Below are positions 35,109 through 47,240 of a stretch of 64,000 bases of DNA, piece by piece. The stretch's first letter is position 1. Every line of letters starts with the position of its first letter. Both the position numbers and the translations under genes were made by a program. A model generated the notes under the pieces. It searched no databases, had not been told where the DNA came from, and saw nothing but the letters and a program-made list of their open reading frames with translations. Source of the DNA: Chionis minor (Eukaryota > Chordata > Aves > Charadriiformes > Chionididae); assembly GCA_013398295.1 (NCBI GenBank), contig VZSF01006617.1:62001-126000 (forward strand). Direction: 5' to 3'.

Positions 35109-38100
35109 GTATGCCAGTATGGAGGAAGACCTTTTGCCAGCATGGGCATTACCATCCATTGTGTGGAGAGTTAACCTTAGCTGGCTGCCAGATGCCTACC
35201 AACCTGCTCTCTCACTCCCCAACCTCAACACTACAGGAGGAACTCAGATAAAAAAAGCTCATGAAGCCAGTACGCCTGCTGCCCGCACAGTCAGGTCGAA
35301 TGCCTCCTGCTTTAAAAAGTCAGCATCAAACACTCTGGAGCAATAAGCATTAGAGGTGAAAATGAAAGGACAAAGTGAAATCCTAACAGTCAAATGCTGA
35401 CTTCCATGGGGGACACATATAAATTACCTGATGGTACTGAGCTCCTTAATGGCTGAGGGGGTTTATTAGGTCTCTGCCCTGTTGCTTCAGCAAGGAGTTT
35501 AGTAGCTGGAGTTTAAGAGCTGAATTTTTGGAACTACTGAAGACATAAGTAACACCACAGGAGAGCTTTGCCATGGCATTGTTCTGAAAATCATTTAGGA
35601 GTCTTTGCTCTGGAATGTTATCTGACATTTTTTTCATCTGTTCCTGAGCAATGAGACAACCTTAAAGTTCTGCAGAAGAGCTGTGGAGATCATGCTAATG
35701 GGCTCCTCCATGACATTGGGCAAGTCCTAGCCTGGGGCAACTCACACATCACAGTCACATTGTTTAGCATAGGAACTAGGGGATTTGGGGATGGGAGAAA
35801 ATCCTTCAACACTGAGGAACATGGGTTCAGGCTACTCTTTATGTCTTCTATACATTACTAGAGTTTCATCTTTGAAATAGAGCTAGACTGTTATTTTTAC
35901 TTCAGTGCTTTCCCTTTGACAGTTGAAGGGTTGAGCAACTCATTCAGCAACTAGTGAAATCACTTTCCTTGTTTTCCAGCCTACTTTTTACTTCAAATAT
36001 TGGCTTTGTAGGGGGATTAGAAATCTTAAACCCAAATTCTGTCCTTTATAGTGACACAGCTGTCTCTGAAGTCATGGAAAGTTGTATGCAACATATCTGA
36101 GTCTAGCATTTGACCAAGGGCTCTTACTTGGTCATCATTTCCAGAGGAGGCCAATCACTGCCAAATATATGCCGTGCAAGGATGCCAAAATGCCAGTCAT
36201 TCTCTGTGAACATGCTGGAAACTGGCAGGGACTGCAGGGGTGCAACTGTGCCATGGTGGAAATCATCCTGTGAGGGCTGCAGTTTGGACACGGCCCTCAA
36301 GCTGGTGTTATCTCAGGTGACCGTAGCCTTCTTGGTGAGGGCTTCTTGGTGATTGAGATTGTTGTAAGCTCTGAAAGGAACAGAGTCAGCAGTGGCAGAA
36401 GAAATTGACACTGCTGGGTCACCCTGGGACACAAGTGCCCATCCAGCCAGCCCAGCCCCTCTCCCTCATTCCCCTGGGAATTGTAATGCCCTATCTGGGA
36501 GTGACTCCCAGCTTGCTTCTTGCCCCGTGGCTTTCTGAGGTACATGGCATACGTTTTGCAGCTCTTCACCATATGAAACTTTTATGATGTAGCTCAAGAT
36601 GGTCAGGATGGCCACAAGGTGCTTTGAGGCTGTGAGCCAGTTCATTAGCTGGTGCAATAGCCAGGAGAGCCTTGGGGATTTGATTAGACAGTCAACAGCT
36701 GGTACCCAAATTTAAGACACAAACCTTGCACTTGAACAGCCTGTATTCTTTGCAGCCAACAGTCTGGTGAAAAAGCAATTCCTCTTTGTTTTTTTAGAGC
36801 AGTTGCAAGCTGCCACATTTCTACAGAAATTCCTTTGTTACTGAAATCAGTTCTACAAATAGCTTGTGCAGAAGCTCGGGGGAAGGTCCAGTCACACCAG
36901 TTTCATGGACTGGTCTAGTGAAAGTTCTTCAGATCTCAGTTGGACGGAAGAGGTGGATTCTCTCTTGTTAGTGTTAAACTGGTCCATTATAAAGGTGACA
37001 TTTTCCCAGAGGAAAAAACAAAGGTGTTTCTGGTGTGAATAGTAAGAAGGCTACCTTTATTGCAAGCTTGATTTTGCTCATTTTGGTGACTCTGGAAAGA
37101 AAATGGCACTACTCCCAGCTTTGTCCATATTTTCCTATGCTCCCTATCCAGAATATCTTGTAAGTCTGAACAGGAAATAAAGATCTCAAAGATTACCTTT
37201 CCCACTTCCTGGACACTCAGGGACAGCTATTGCCTTTCTAGCATGAATGGTTTGTTGCTGGAAACAGCAGATGAGGCTCTTTGAGTGAGCTGTGGGTGCT
37301 GGGAGGTAAGGAGACATTTTCAATAGAGGGGATGATGCGTGAGACATAGCTGTGGAGTCAGACTGGTCTCTTCCCGATGACCCCATGCAAGACCTCTATG
37401 GGTCACTGTCAAAGCTACTGTTAACAGGTGGCAAATCAAACCTGATGATCTCCCTACCTCCCCAGTCAGTGAGTCACAATTCAACTGCTCCTAATAAGAC
37501 CTACTTAAATGAAACTTGAGGGATCCTTTCCATAATGCACACCATCACTGTCTCAAAGGATTCCCTCTTTGTATTACTTTCCCCATCCTACTGATACTTA
37601 CTGACAAAAACTGCCTCCACATATGTTATGCAGGGCATTTTGAATCTGTTTGCTGTTGAGCAAAGTCCAAGCTGCAGCATAATAAGATGCAGGGGATTCC
37701 GAGACATGTGAGTGAAATGTCAGACTTCATGTACGCTGAGCCAGTAAACGCAGGCTGATTCATAAAACAGCCCTGAACCAACAAGTTGTTACCACTTGTG
37801 CAGCCCTAGACAACACGGGAAAAGTGAAGGACACAATCAAAAGGGAAAAGGCAAGTTCGCTTATGGAGCCTCATTGCCTGGAGTTGCAAGGAAAGAACAA
37901 GGAATGAGCAGTACCTTGCGTTTGGTGTTAGGTGTTTTCCTCCCTTCTTTTGTTTTTCTCTCCCTTACTCAAGGTGAAGACAACTGGAAATTTAAATTCT
38001 GAGCAGTATAGGTATTGACAAGACATTGTTTTGAAGTAGCCCTCTGCCTTGGGACAAGCTGTCTCTGCTGCAGCCTTTGATGCTGAATTCCCTGGGAAGT

Positions 38101-39439
38101 GACAGTGCTCTTCCTCAAGTCTTTCAAATAAGTGGACAAAATACCCAAGAAAAAAAAAATAGCGGAAGGATGAATAGATGGCAAAAATACATAAGCATTT
38201 GTAATATGATACATTTTTGGCTAGCTTTGTACAGAAGAAAAAAAATAATCAAGGTTAATTGAAAGATATGATTTATCATTGATGATGTTTCCAGTATTGG
38301 GAGTGGCTGGAACATGAGTAAGTGTTTTCAAAGCTGTTTTGCCTCATACCGTTGATGGCGCCTGCAAAGATTATGCATATATGAGTTTTCATTTCTCTGT
38401 AGCTGTAGTTGGCTCCAACACTGAAATAGCACATTGCAGAACACCGTCCTGCAGGGATGCTGAATATGCGGGACTGCACGGTCCTGCCACGCTGTCAGAA
38501 GTGAGAGTGAGCACCTTCCCCCTCATCTTCTCCTCTCCCACGAACGCACACCATCACTTCTCAGGAGGCCAACTGGTTGAATTGCTGTTTCTCTTCACAG
38601 AAAAGGCTAGAGGCACAGAGGGAAGGGGAGGAGAAGCACAGTCCAGCACAAGAAGGTGTCTTCTGAGCCAAATGAACTGCAGGGAGGTCAGGCACAGCAT
38701 GTTCTCTCCAAACAGGGCCTCTGCAAAATCCCTGACAAAATCCTTGCCGTATGGTAGATTCCCCGCTGGAGTATCGTATCTGCTGCTCCCGCTCAGGATG
38801 AGAAACACCCTGCTCAGCCAGCACCAGCAATGCTCGGGAGCCAGCCCTGGCCAGCCCAGCCTTCCACCGTCTCACTCTGGGCTGCGGCCAGGAAGACCCT
38901 CAATGTAGAGGCGTGGGGAGACATCACTGGCCTGAGGATGCCTGGCTGGTTTCGTTGGCTGCTGGTGGGTTAGAGAGGTTCCAGTTTGGCTGGGCTGGGA
39001 AGCAGGATGGCTGCTGGACACTGTAGCCCCAGTGAAATCAGTGGGGAAACTCCACCTCTCCGCCTCTGGCTCCACAAAGCAGGTTCCCACCTCTGCTGCC
39101 CATATGCACAAAGCCCCCTCTTCCCCAGCCCTGCGAATAAAAAGGCATCTGGGGCCTTTAAAACCTTTTATTTCTGGAACAGCAACCATCTGGTGAGCAC
39201 AGACCTCTGAGCAGTGCTGGGGACAGCTTGCCTGAGATCAGGCAAGCAAGGGTCTGGGTGACCCATCCTCCTCTGGAGGGGTTGCTGCAGGTCAGTACGA
39301 CTATTGCATGCCTTGCACCGGGACAATCCCATTGCCTTGCGGACAGCCTACAACCTCTCAGGTGGTGACAGCCAGCCCATGACACTTTGTGGTGAAACAG
39401 GTGAAGGCAGCATGGCCTCCAAGCTGCCACAGCTGTGGC
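35109..39439. other. Unique sequence, no gene seen
   Basis: Around 35705-35730, 'gacattgggcaagtcctagcct' resembles the plus-strand MIR core, but it is too short to delimit. The 189-codon plus frame at 38339-38908 has no recognisable domain. Confidence 0.4.
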
Positions 39440-39500
39440 ACTCAGCCCTCTGCAATCACTGTGCCTCAGTTTCCCCTCGCGCAATGCAGGAGGGGTGGCA
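39440..39500 (+). mobile_element. MIR-like SINE core fragment, plus orientation
   Basis: 'ccctctgcaatcactgtgcctcagtttcccctcgcgcaatgcagg' contains the diagnostic 'tgcctcagtttccccatctgtaaaatg' block of the family. Only this block is recognisable. Confidence 0.5.
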
Positions 39501-39614
39501 CTGACTCTTCCTTCGAAAGGGGAAAAAAATCACATTTTGGATATGTTGAGGAGCTAGAGGTGGAAAGCTTTCCATTTAGTAACACCTGGCAATGAGAAGT
39601 TTCAATACAAAATC

Positions 39615-39630
39615 GGGGGCGGGGGGGGGG
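39615..39630 (+). repeat. Poly-G tract (G5-C-G10)
   Basis: Sixteen bases consisting of fifteen G residues and one C. A simple G tract in unremarkable sequence. Confidence 0.9.
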
Positions 39631-42600
39631 ACACACGACAGTTTTCAGTGGAAAGGTTTTGTGTATCAGCAGTTTGGATCTGTTTTGGTATTAATAATCT
39701 GGACTCACTTTTTCTTGCTTATTATCACCAGCGTTATTTATTTCTATCTGATTTAATTAATGAAGAGCCTGTTGGCTCCTGTGTTGGAGCAGGTGTTCTG
39801 CGTCCTTCTCCTTGGCAGGCAGTACCTGTGCTCAGCTCCAGGCATGATGGCAGCCTCTTGGCCAACATTCGGTGGGGGTAATTAAGGGCTCCTGGGACTT
39901 ACTCTACTTCCCTGCAGGTGCACAGGCTGGTGTATGATTTCTGACCAGCTATATCCATTGCATGTCTATGCAGGGAAGGGACTATTTCAGTGAAAGGCAT
40001 TGCAGGGGCAATGGTACCACCATGTGACCATCTGCTTTCTAAATCAGCCCTGCAAGGGATTCTTAGCTTCATGGCTGTTGCATGACACCATGGTTTCTTC
40101 CTGGCCATAAGCCATGCCTCCTGCCTCATCCTACCAGCCTCCCAGCGCCTTCCCAAGAGCAACTTAGCAGAGCTCAGTGCCTATATTAGGGAGCTCAGAG
40201 GCAATGCTTTCTTAGGCTTTTAATTCACAAGGAATTAATTTGGGATTTAGGAAACACAGTAAAGAGAGTCAACACCACTACACCAACCCCCACCCAAAAA
40301 CCATGAAAGCATCTGTGAAGGTATTCCACAAAACAGTCGCACTCACTCTGTGTGCAACCTGGTCCTGCCAGGGAGCTGAATGGAGCTGCACATCGCTTCC
40401 TGCTGGGTTTGGCAGTGATGGCAGAGAGAGCGAGTGTTCAGACCTGTTCAGGAGCAGCATGGAGATCCCACAAGTCTAGTGAGTTGGACAAAGATGTCTC
40501 TCAAGCCTGGAAGGTGTTTCAAAGAAATGCTATGTCTTGGGATGGTAGGACTTTGTGCAGCACAGAAGTGTGTCACTGCTGTGACCACGACGTGTGCCCA
40601 AAGAGCAGCATGTGCCTCAGGAATTGCAGAGGATTAAGAAAAAAGTAGAAACTGACAGTGTGACAAGGCTGCAGCAGATATGGATGAGTTACAGAGGATT
40701 GGAGCTAAGCAGAGCACTTGCTAGGGCAGATCTGGACACCACAGAGGGGAAAACAGAAGTACCACTGGTCCGGAGCTGGGTCCTGTTGCTCCTTCAGCCC
40801 AGTACATGCACCTCATGGATGGGGAAAATTTCACCGAGGACATATTTTCATAGGACAGGTAGAGAAGAACTGATCTAGGGGCTTCTGGCTCACAAGCAAG
40901 ATAATTCCGATATTCTCAGAATTACAAGGGTTTGCATATGTCATTACCGTTGTGCTCAGCTTTGCCCCATTCCCCAAGACAGATGTACGTGCTGAGACCC
41001 CGCAGCATTTACCAGCCTTTGTTTACATACTCTCAGCTTTAAGCACTTGCAATTTTGTGGCCTGCCCCACACACCCTAAAAACTTGTCGTTAACAGTTAT
41101 CTCTGGATTTGAAACTCCTGTAAAAACAAAAACAACTGGTTTTGGCTGCTCTGCCAAACAGTCTCTCTCCATAAAAAGGAGACTGATTTTTCTCTCTGGG
41201 TAAAGTAAAAGGTTACAACAATATTTAGTTTGAACTTTCTTGAGATCAGGCATTTATTTTCGCTCACTCTCTCAGCGTGTGCGTGTGTACATGGAAAGTA
41301 CCTTAAAGTGAGTCAGCATTACTCAAAGTGAATCATTGGTCACTGCTTCTCTGGGATGTTCATTCAGTGTTGCATGCAAGTTTTCTTTTCCTTCCAAGCC
41401 AGGATGGGATTATTTGTGCTGCTTCCAGACTGCTGTAGACATTGAGGCATTGGCTTAGAAAACAAACAAGAGACTATCTCATACCCACTGGTATCTTGAG
41501 GGAAGGCTTGACAATGGACCACTACTACAGCAGTAACGAGAAATAGACGTGTTGTTTTAATCTCCTCTCCAAAACAAGAGGCTTGCCTCCATCTGGTTTA
41601 GCCTACAGCATCATGGAAAAGTTTTTTGCCTCATGAAGCAGCAGTGTCTCCAAACAGAAGCAGCAGAAGCGTCAGAGCTCTTACCTCTCTTCCTGTCATT
41701 AGTCCAGGCTCCCTCTCAAGTCTCAGGGCAATGTAAATTTTGAAGTGAATTTGGAGGGCACCTAAGAAACAGAGAAGAAAGAGAAAGGTCTGCACAGCAA
41801 GGACTTTGGAGAACCATGTTTAATTTCTTATCTGCTGTTTACTTCAGATTCAATTCTCAGGGAACATCCTGGTATGCAAGGATAAATTTCTGATACTCTA
41901 GATAAGTTGTCCTTGTCAGCAGTGATTTCAAAGCGGATATTTTCTCTATGAGCCGCTTCACTCAATTCGTTCCACGGACACAGGAGCTGTTAGTCCTTCT
42001 TTTTAATAACTGCCTGTAACACTGTGGGGCAGCTTTTTCTTCCCATTTCAAGAAGCCACAGCCTTTCCTTTCAATCAGATACCAACTCCCACAATAACCT
42101 CCTGGTGAGTATCTGTGTCTCCATTTTAGCAGTCTCCTCCCTCTCCAGAAAAGAGTGGCGGTGTTGCCCTCTCCCAGGCTTGCAAACAGCAGTGCCCCAG
42201 CATTGCCCCAACAGCCATGGTAGCCCACCGGCAACAGCCAGGCTTTCTCTGCTGGGGCTGCTTGAATGGGTGACACCTTGGTGCTTTCCAGGGGAGGCCT
42301 AGCACGACGCTCTGAGCACAAGCGAGGAAGGAGCCCAAGTTCTGTCTCACCCACAAGGTTTCTGGGCCTCACAGGACCTGTGTCAGGTGGCAGTTGCTCC
42401 CTGATGTTGCTTCTCTGGCTCCCCATGACAGAGTCCAGCCCTTCTTCAGGTAATCTGCATTTCCTGCATGTATCAAAGGAGATGACCGGTGTTGTAATCT
42501 GCCTCCTCTGGCTTTAGGGGGCATTCAAGGTGAGAGTGCTGGTCTTGGAGCGAGGCTGCCTTGTACCCTCCACTATTTCCACTAAAACTGAAATACTGCA

Positions 42601-43009
42601 GAAATCCCAAATTTGGTTTACTTTGTCAGACAAAACTGCCCCTATTTCGTGGAAAACAGGTGACAAGTATGAGCTTTTGTGTATTTTCAATACCTTCAAG
42701 CAGTTCGACATTCAATATGAATGCAAGAAAACACATTTGTGTTCAATATATGCTGAGGGAAAGGTATGTGTGTGGACCTGCTTCTTCAGCAAGGCAAAGC
42801 TGCTGCCAGAACAGAAGCCATGGGGTGTTTCACCCTGCTCAGGTCAGCCTTAGTGTGCCCACAGCACTGCCCATTACTCCAAGATGCATGGGATAGGTGG
42901 GCAATTCTGGTAGTGGGTTGGCAGCCAACTGCTGCCCCTCAAGAGCCCTCCCTCCGCCTCTCTACTTAAATCGTGTTCAGTGACCCCTGGGGTTTTGAGT
43001 CCTTCAAAA
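39631..43009. other. Unique sequence, no gene seen
   Basis: Open frames of up to 154 codons without a domain. At 42090-42135, 'aataacctcctggtgagtatctgtgtctccattttagcag' weakly resembles the minus-strand MIR/L2 block 'acaaccctgtgaggta...ccccattttacag'. Confidence 0.4.
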
Positions 43010-43290
43010 GGTGGGTGCAGCCGAGGATGGAGCCGGGGGGTTGGAGGGAGCGTTGGGAAGTGAGGCCAGCTGAAGGTGGCCGCGGCGGGTGGTGAGGGGG
43101 GATTTCCCTCACTAGCCGGGCTGTTTCTCTCCTCTCCTCTTGTCAGCTCCACAGGGGCTCACTCGGGAGCTTGGGCTGGAGCAGCTCTCTGTGACTGGTG
43201 CCAGCGGGAGAGAGAAAGGCAGCCAGGGAATCTCTGGAGCTCACTGCTGTCGGCTGGAGGGAGGGCAAGGAAGAGCCCTGCTGGTGAGTG
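43010..43290 (+). promoter_or_regulatory. GC-rich block with moderate CpG content
   Basis: About ten CpGs counted by eye in 280 bases, including CCGCGGCGG at 43080-43088, in a setting that is otherwise CpG-poor. It contains the candidate exon below. It could be a small unmethylated regulatory segment, but no core promoter motif is evident. It is followed by A-rich tracts at 43300-43336. Confidence 0.3.
43147..43283 (+). other. Candidate 137-base exon with strong splice sites
   Basis: An unbroken pyrimidine tract of about 24 bases ends in 'ctcttgtcag' (AG at 43145-43146). The segment ends with CTG|GTGAGTGAC (GT at 43284-43285), close to the ideal donor. Two of three plus frames are open across it, and the third has TGA. 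The length of an ordinary internal exon and two strong sites make this the best exon candidate in the window. No encoded domain is recognisable in either open frame, so a non-coding RNA exon is equally possible. A minus-strand open frame also crosses it because stops are rare in GC-rich sequence. Confidence 0.25.
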
Positions 43291-43336
43291 ACTTGGGAAA
43301 AAAAAAAGAGAGAGGGAAAAAAAAAAAGTTAAAATA

Positions 43337-46249
43337 GGGACAAGCACGCTGGCATTTATGAATGACTTGGCACAGCATCTGCTCTTGGACGCGGTAACTG
43401 ACACAGAGTTTCCAGCGGTCTCACGTGTCTGAAAGAGAGTGGCTAATATGCCCAAGATGCCTGTTGCCTTAGTCACTTCAGTTCCGGAGAAAGGATAGGG
43501 GTGGGGGAAAAAAAGCAACATCCTTTACAAAGATTTTTAAAATTTATTTTAAAGAAACTGGTTCTGTGTGGGCTGTGAAGAGACAACAGCTACGGAAGCA
43601 ATGTTAGGACAGCCTATCTGTGCTGTATGGAGAAAGGCAAGGGGTGGATTGGAGCTTATAGTCTTTAACATTTGGAAATTCAGCATACGGCTGAGTTTCT
43701 GAAAAATTGGTATTTTGGATATGGGACATTATCAGGCACTGTTTACTCTGTTGTTTTACCAGGGGTGAAGCCTGCTTTGTGCTTGTAAAGCAGCTGAACA
43801 CAACAGCAACCTCATCATAGCAGGATCATCCTGAATACTATATTTTCATACAATGAAATGGCATGAAATTGTTTCTTCAAGACACTGATTGCAAAATTCC
43901 TTGGATGCAAAGGCAGCCACAAACCTAAGAGTCAAGAAGCTTTGTCAGCTGAGGTTGTGAAAGCAGGAAAGTGAGAAATCCAGGTGACCCTTTAAAGACG
44001 GATATAGCATGAGAGGAGGCACCAAGAAAGTCTGTGCTTGGTCTACCTGGGAATGGGTTTAAATTAAATTAAAGCACAAGCCTATAAGTAAACCTGAAAG
44101 CCAGATACTTAAAACCCATTTGGAATTAGGTTTTGTGATGACTGAGAAGGAAAGAGAGAGTAAGTGAAACTAACCACAGAACCACAGCTTTTGATGACCT
44201 TGGCTGTAAAGAGGGCAAGGACTTAGAGGGAGAAAAAAATTGTTCCTATTGCTTTTGGGTGTGTTGTGGCTGACTGGGATTTATTTAAGCAAGATAGGTC
44301 TTGCAGGACAGGACGGGCAGACCAGGGTTGTAGAAAGACATCAGTAAAAGTAGGATTAAGGTCAAACACAGGACTAAAAAAGCTTTTGAGACTCTCAGGG
44401 GAAAAGGCAAGGGGATATTAATAATCCCTCTGAGATATTCTGTACAACAAGGAAATGAAGTCTGCCCAATCCTAAATGAAGTTCTTCAGAGAGAAATTTT
44501 ACTAAGCAGAGATGCTGATGCATCCTTCCCAGAGAGAAAGTTTCATAAAGGGCTTGTAAAAGGGCCTTTTGATGATTCAGCATCTTTACTATATGCCACC
44601 ATAAAAGACTGCTGTGCTGGTGACCCTGCGTAATTTTCTAACCACAGACCAAAGAATGATAATTACATATCTCAATACCTCTTGAAATGGTGTCTTACTT
44701 TTCCACATCCAGAATGTTGGAACCATAAAAAATAGTGACCTAACAATTTTTTTCATGAGTAGCAGTATGAGTTATCTATCTGAAGTGAGTATACACTAAA
44801 TTGAGTCAAACATCCCAAATCTTTATGGCACAAGATCCTACAAGGTCTTTGACAACCATCGAGGCTTACACCTTCCGAGGAGGTGGGCACAGAATTTAAA
44901 GCAGATTAGACCCTACACTGAAGGATACAGCTTTTTGCACATCTGAAATCCTGTCAAAACGTTAACCTACTGCTTTCTTGTTGGTCTTTTTAATAATATG
45001 CCATTAGATAAACTGAAGAATAATTTCAGTTTTTAGCCAACAGTAGTGGCTAAGCTATTTTTTTTTTTCATATTATCTTGCAGGTTTCCTCTAGTAGATA
45101 GAAGACAAGACAGAAGCTTGATCACTGATATTTTTTGCTATAAAGTATTATCAAATTGGGCTGCCAGCTCACAAATCTTTATCTTCCTCTAAGGTCATCT
45201 GCAAAAGGTCACACAATGATGGACCACTCTTATGTTATCCACTATTTCCACAGTTCATTTTTAAATTCAGTGAAAGCAATGAAATTCACACTATCTTTCC
45301 TTAGGAAATATTTGACAGACTAATATGTCATCATAATGCTTTTTTCATTGCTTTGAAGACGTATTGATTATATTGCAGTAGTATCTGAAGATTCTGATTG
45401 GGAATGCATATCTGAAAGCTGATGACAAATGAGCTTTACTTTGCTTGGCATTGTTTCTGACCCTGCTTTTACAACTTCTCTCCAAAACCTTAATTCTACA
45501 GTATATGTGTTTTGCAGTTATGTTCAGTATGCACAGTGTTGCTGATACTGAGAAAGAACCGGCTGACATAAAGTTTTTTCCATTAGACAAAAATATTGAA
45601 AACATTTTAAGCTGTCTCAAGATCATTGTTATTTTCCTTTCCTCTCTCCCAATTTTCTCTTTACAAACAAACAGAAGAAAAAAGGTTACATTAGTTTTCT
45701 TTGTATTTCTGACAACTTAAAATCTTTGGACCTTGGATGGAATCAAGAAATGTTACTGAAGTACTTCTGGTTCTAGATATCCTGCATACAGTACGGGGAA
45801 GCAGTAATTGTTCCTTCTTCACCTTTTTAATGGAAATTTTCCTGTAGACTCAAATTTCCATCAAGCCTGAGTATAGGGTATAGGGTATAGGGTAGTGCTG
45901 CAGTTGTCCAGCCAACAAAGTTCAAACACAACTATGAAATGTACATGGTATTAAGGTATGGGCAAACCACAGATTTACATGGTGGCATAGCGATGCCATC
46001 TGTTTTGCTCCACATTTCTTTCCGGCAGTTCTTAACATGTGGTTTGTATTTTTGGCTGCTGCCAAGCACTGAGCTGACATTTTCATGAAACTGCCTATCA
46101 TTGCACCCAGGCCTCACTGTAATTCTTCACCATTTTTTTCAATGTCTCAAGAAAATTTGTACTGCCAAGAAAACTTTACCTCCTTGCTCACCTCCATTTT
46201 CCAGGTCACATAGAAATGTGTGGGAAAGCACATGTCACAGAGCACAGCT
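43337..46249. other. Unique sequence, no gene seen
   Basis: AT-rich with only short open frames. It contains the heptamer repeat listed separately. Confidence 0.45.
45872..45894 (+). repeat. (TATAGGG)3 heptamer tandem repeat
   Basis: Three exact TATAGGG units at 45872-45892 followed by a partial TA. It differs from the vertebrate telomere unit TTAGGG by one inserted A. It is short and isolated. Confidence 0.95.
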
Positions 46250-46503
46250 GTTGGTGAGTGACCTTCTTCCTTTGCAGGAATTAACCATTATCCCAGATCT
46301 TCTGTTTCCTTTGTATGAACTACATATATCTGTCAAGACTATCCCTGCTCTACCATGTCTGCTAGAATCCTTGAAGGCCTCAGGTGAAGGGGTTTGTCAA
46401 AAGTGGTCAGAAATCCCCATAGACTATGTCGTGTAAATGGGCCGTACACAAATGTTTGTTCATCCCTTCAAAGACATCTAAGAGGCTTGCAAGAAGGGAC
46501 TGC

Positions 46504-46554
46504 TCTTTACAGAAGCCTGTAAAGAAGCCTAATTAAGAAGAACTTCTTAATTAG
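46504..46554. repeat. Two adjacent perfect inverted repeats
   Basis: Hairpin 1 has 9-base arms (46504-46512 and 46517-46525) around a 4-base loop. Hairpin 2 has 12-base arms (46529-46540 and 46543-46554) around a 2-base loop. Three bases separate them. The octamer AGAAGCCT also occurs twice (46511-46518 and 46523-46530). Both lie inside the ancient LINE and are not part of its usual sequence. Confidence 0.9.
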
Positions 46555-46733
46555 ATTTTATTTATCCAGGTGCCCTCTGGCTCTGGACTTCATTGGAGTT
46601 TCTGCTTTTTGGTATTGTTAGACTAACAGGCCTGTAGTTTCCTGCAATCTTGACCAAAAAAAAAAAAAGTCAACCTTCAGTCCTCCAGTATCAAAGGTGT
46701 TTGACGTGAGAGGTTACATATGCTGTTAGTAAT

Positions 46734-46961
46734 TCACCTGTTCCTTCCTTTGGATTGCTTGGTGAACGCGCTCTGTTTTGTTGACTCATTACTGTTCATT
46801 TTGTCGACCTGTACTATGATTTCTTCCACAGCAACTTCAGTCTTGGCGAGATGCTCTGGTGAGTTGCCCCTTTCACTCATTCCTTTTTCCTGAAAAGAAG
46901 GAGTTTTCTTGTGGGCATCACCCCAGATTTTCTGCAGTTCATGATGGCACACAGCATTCAT
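46734..46961 (-). pseudogene. Remnant of the LINE linker/reverse-transcriptase start
   Basis: A 75-codon minus-strand open frame contains VEEIIVQVDKMNSNES. This lines up with the stretch just before the conserved SPGPDG segment that opens the reverse-transcriptase domain of CR1-group LINEs. After NSNES the conserved glycine, proline and aspartate residues are not readable, so the frame has drifted. It is a fossil, with no start, no catalytic motif and no full domain. It supports the nucleotide-level identification of the surrounding fragment. Confidence 0.5.
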
Positions 46962-47240
46962 TTACCCTCCCTGCAGTGCCCTCCCCTGCTCTCAACCCTC
47001 CTCCCACACCCTGGCTGTCAGTCAGACATATTGACTGATGAGTTTTGTGCTCCTCATGATGCAGGGAGAGGATTCAATAAGTAGTCCTTTTACTGTTTTC
47101 TCCCCTTTTTGACATGTGTTTCTGCATTTAGTGCCACAGTTAATTTCCCCTTTACATGCTTTGCTTGGAAACAACTTCAGCTTTTTGAGTTCTTAATTTT
47201 TCTTTTTTACCACATTGGCTCCTTACTCTCCTTACTGTTT

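Larger units (their letters stand above)
46250..47240 (-). mobile_element. Ancient CR1/L3-like LINE fragment, minus orientation
   Basis: Over nearly 1 kb the plus strand follows, in order, the reverse complement of an old CR1-group reverse-transcriptase region. It has 'gaaggcctcaggtgaagggg' with 'ttgtcaaaagtggtcag', 'catagactatgtcgtg' and 'cccttcaaagacatctaagagg'. Then come 'gctctttacagaagcc', 'actaacaggcctgtagtttcctg', 'cagtcctccagtatc', 'gaggttacatatgctgttagtaattc' and 'cattactgttcattttgtcgacctgt'. The order and spacing match turtle and crocodilian copies of this group known to me. It is far older than the CR1s at 20, 49 and 58 kb and ends are approximate. Its minus-strand remnant frame is listed separately. 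Confidence 0.7.

Noticed and set aside
35700..35730. MIR-like 'gacattgggcaagtcc' motif
   Set aside because: Too short and isolated to separate from chance.
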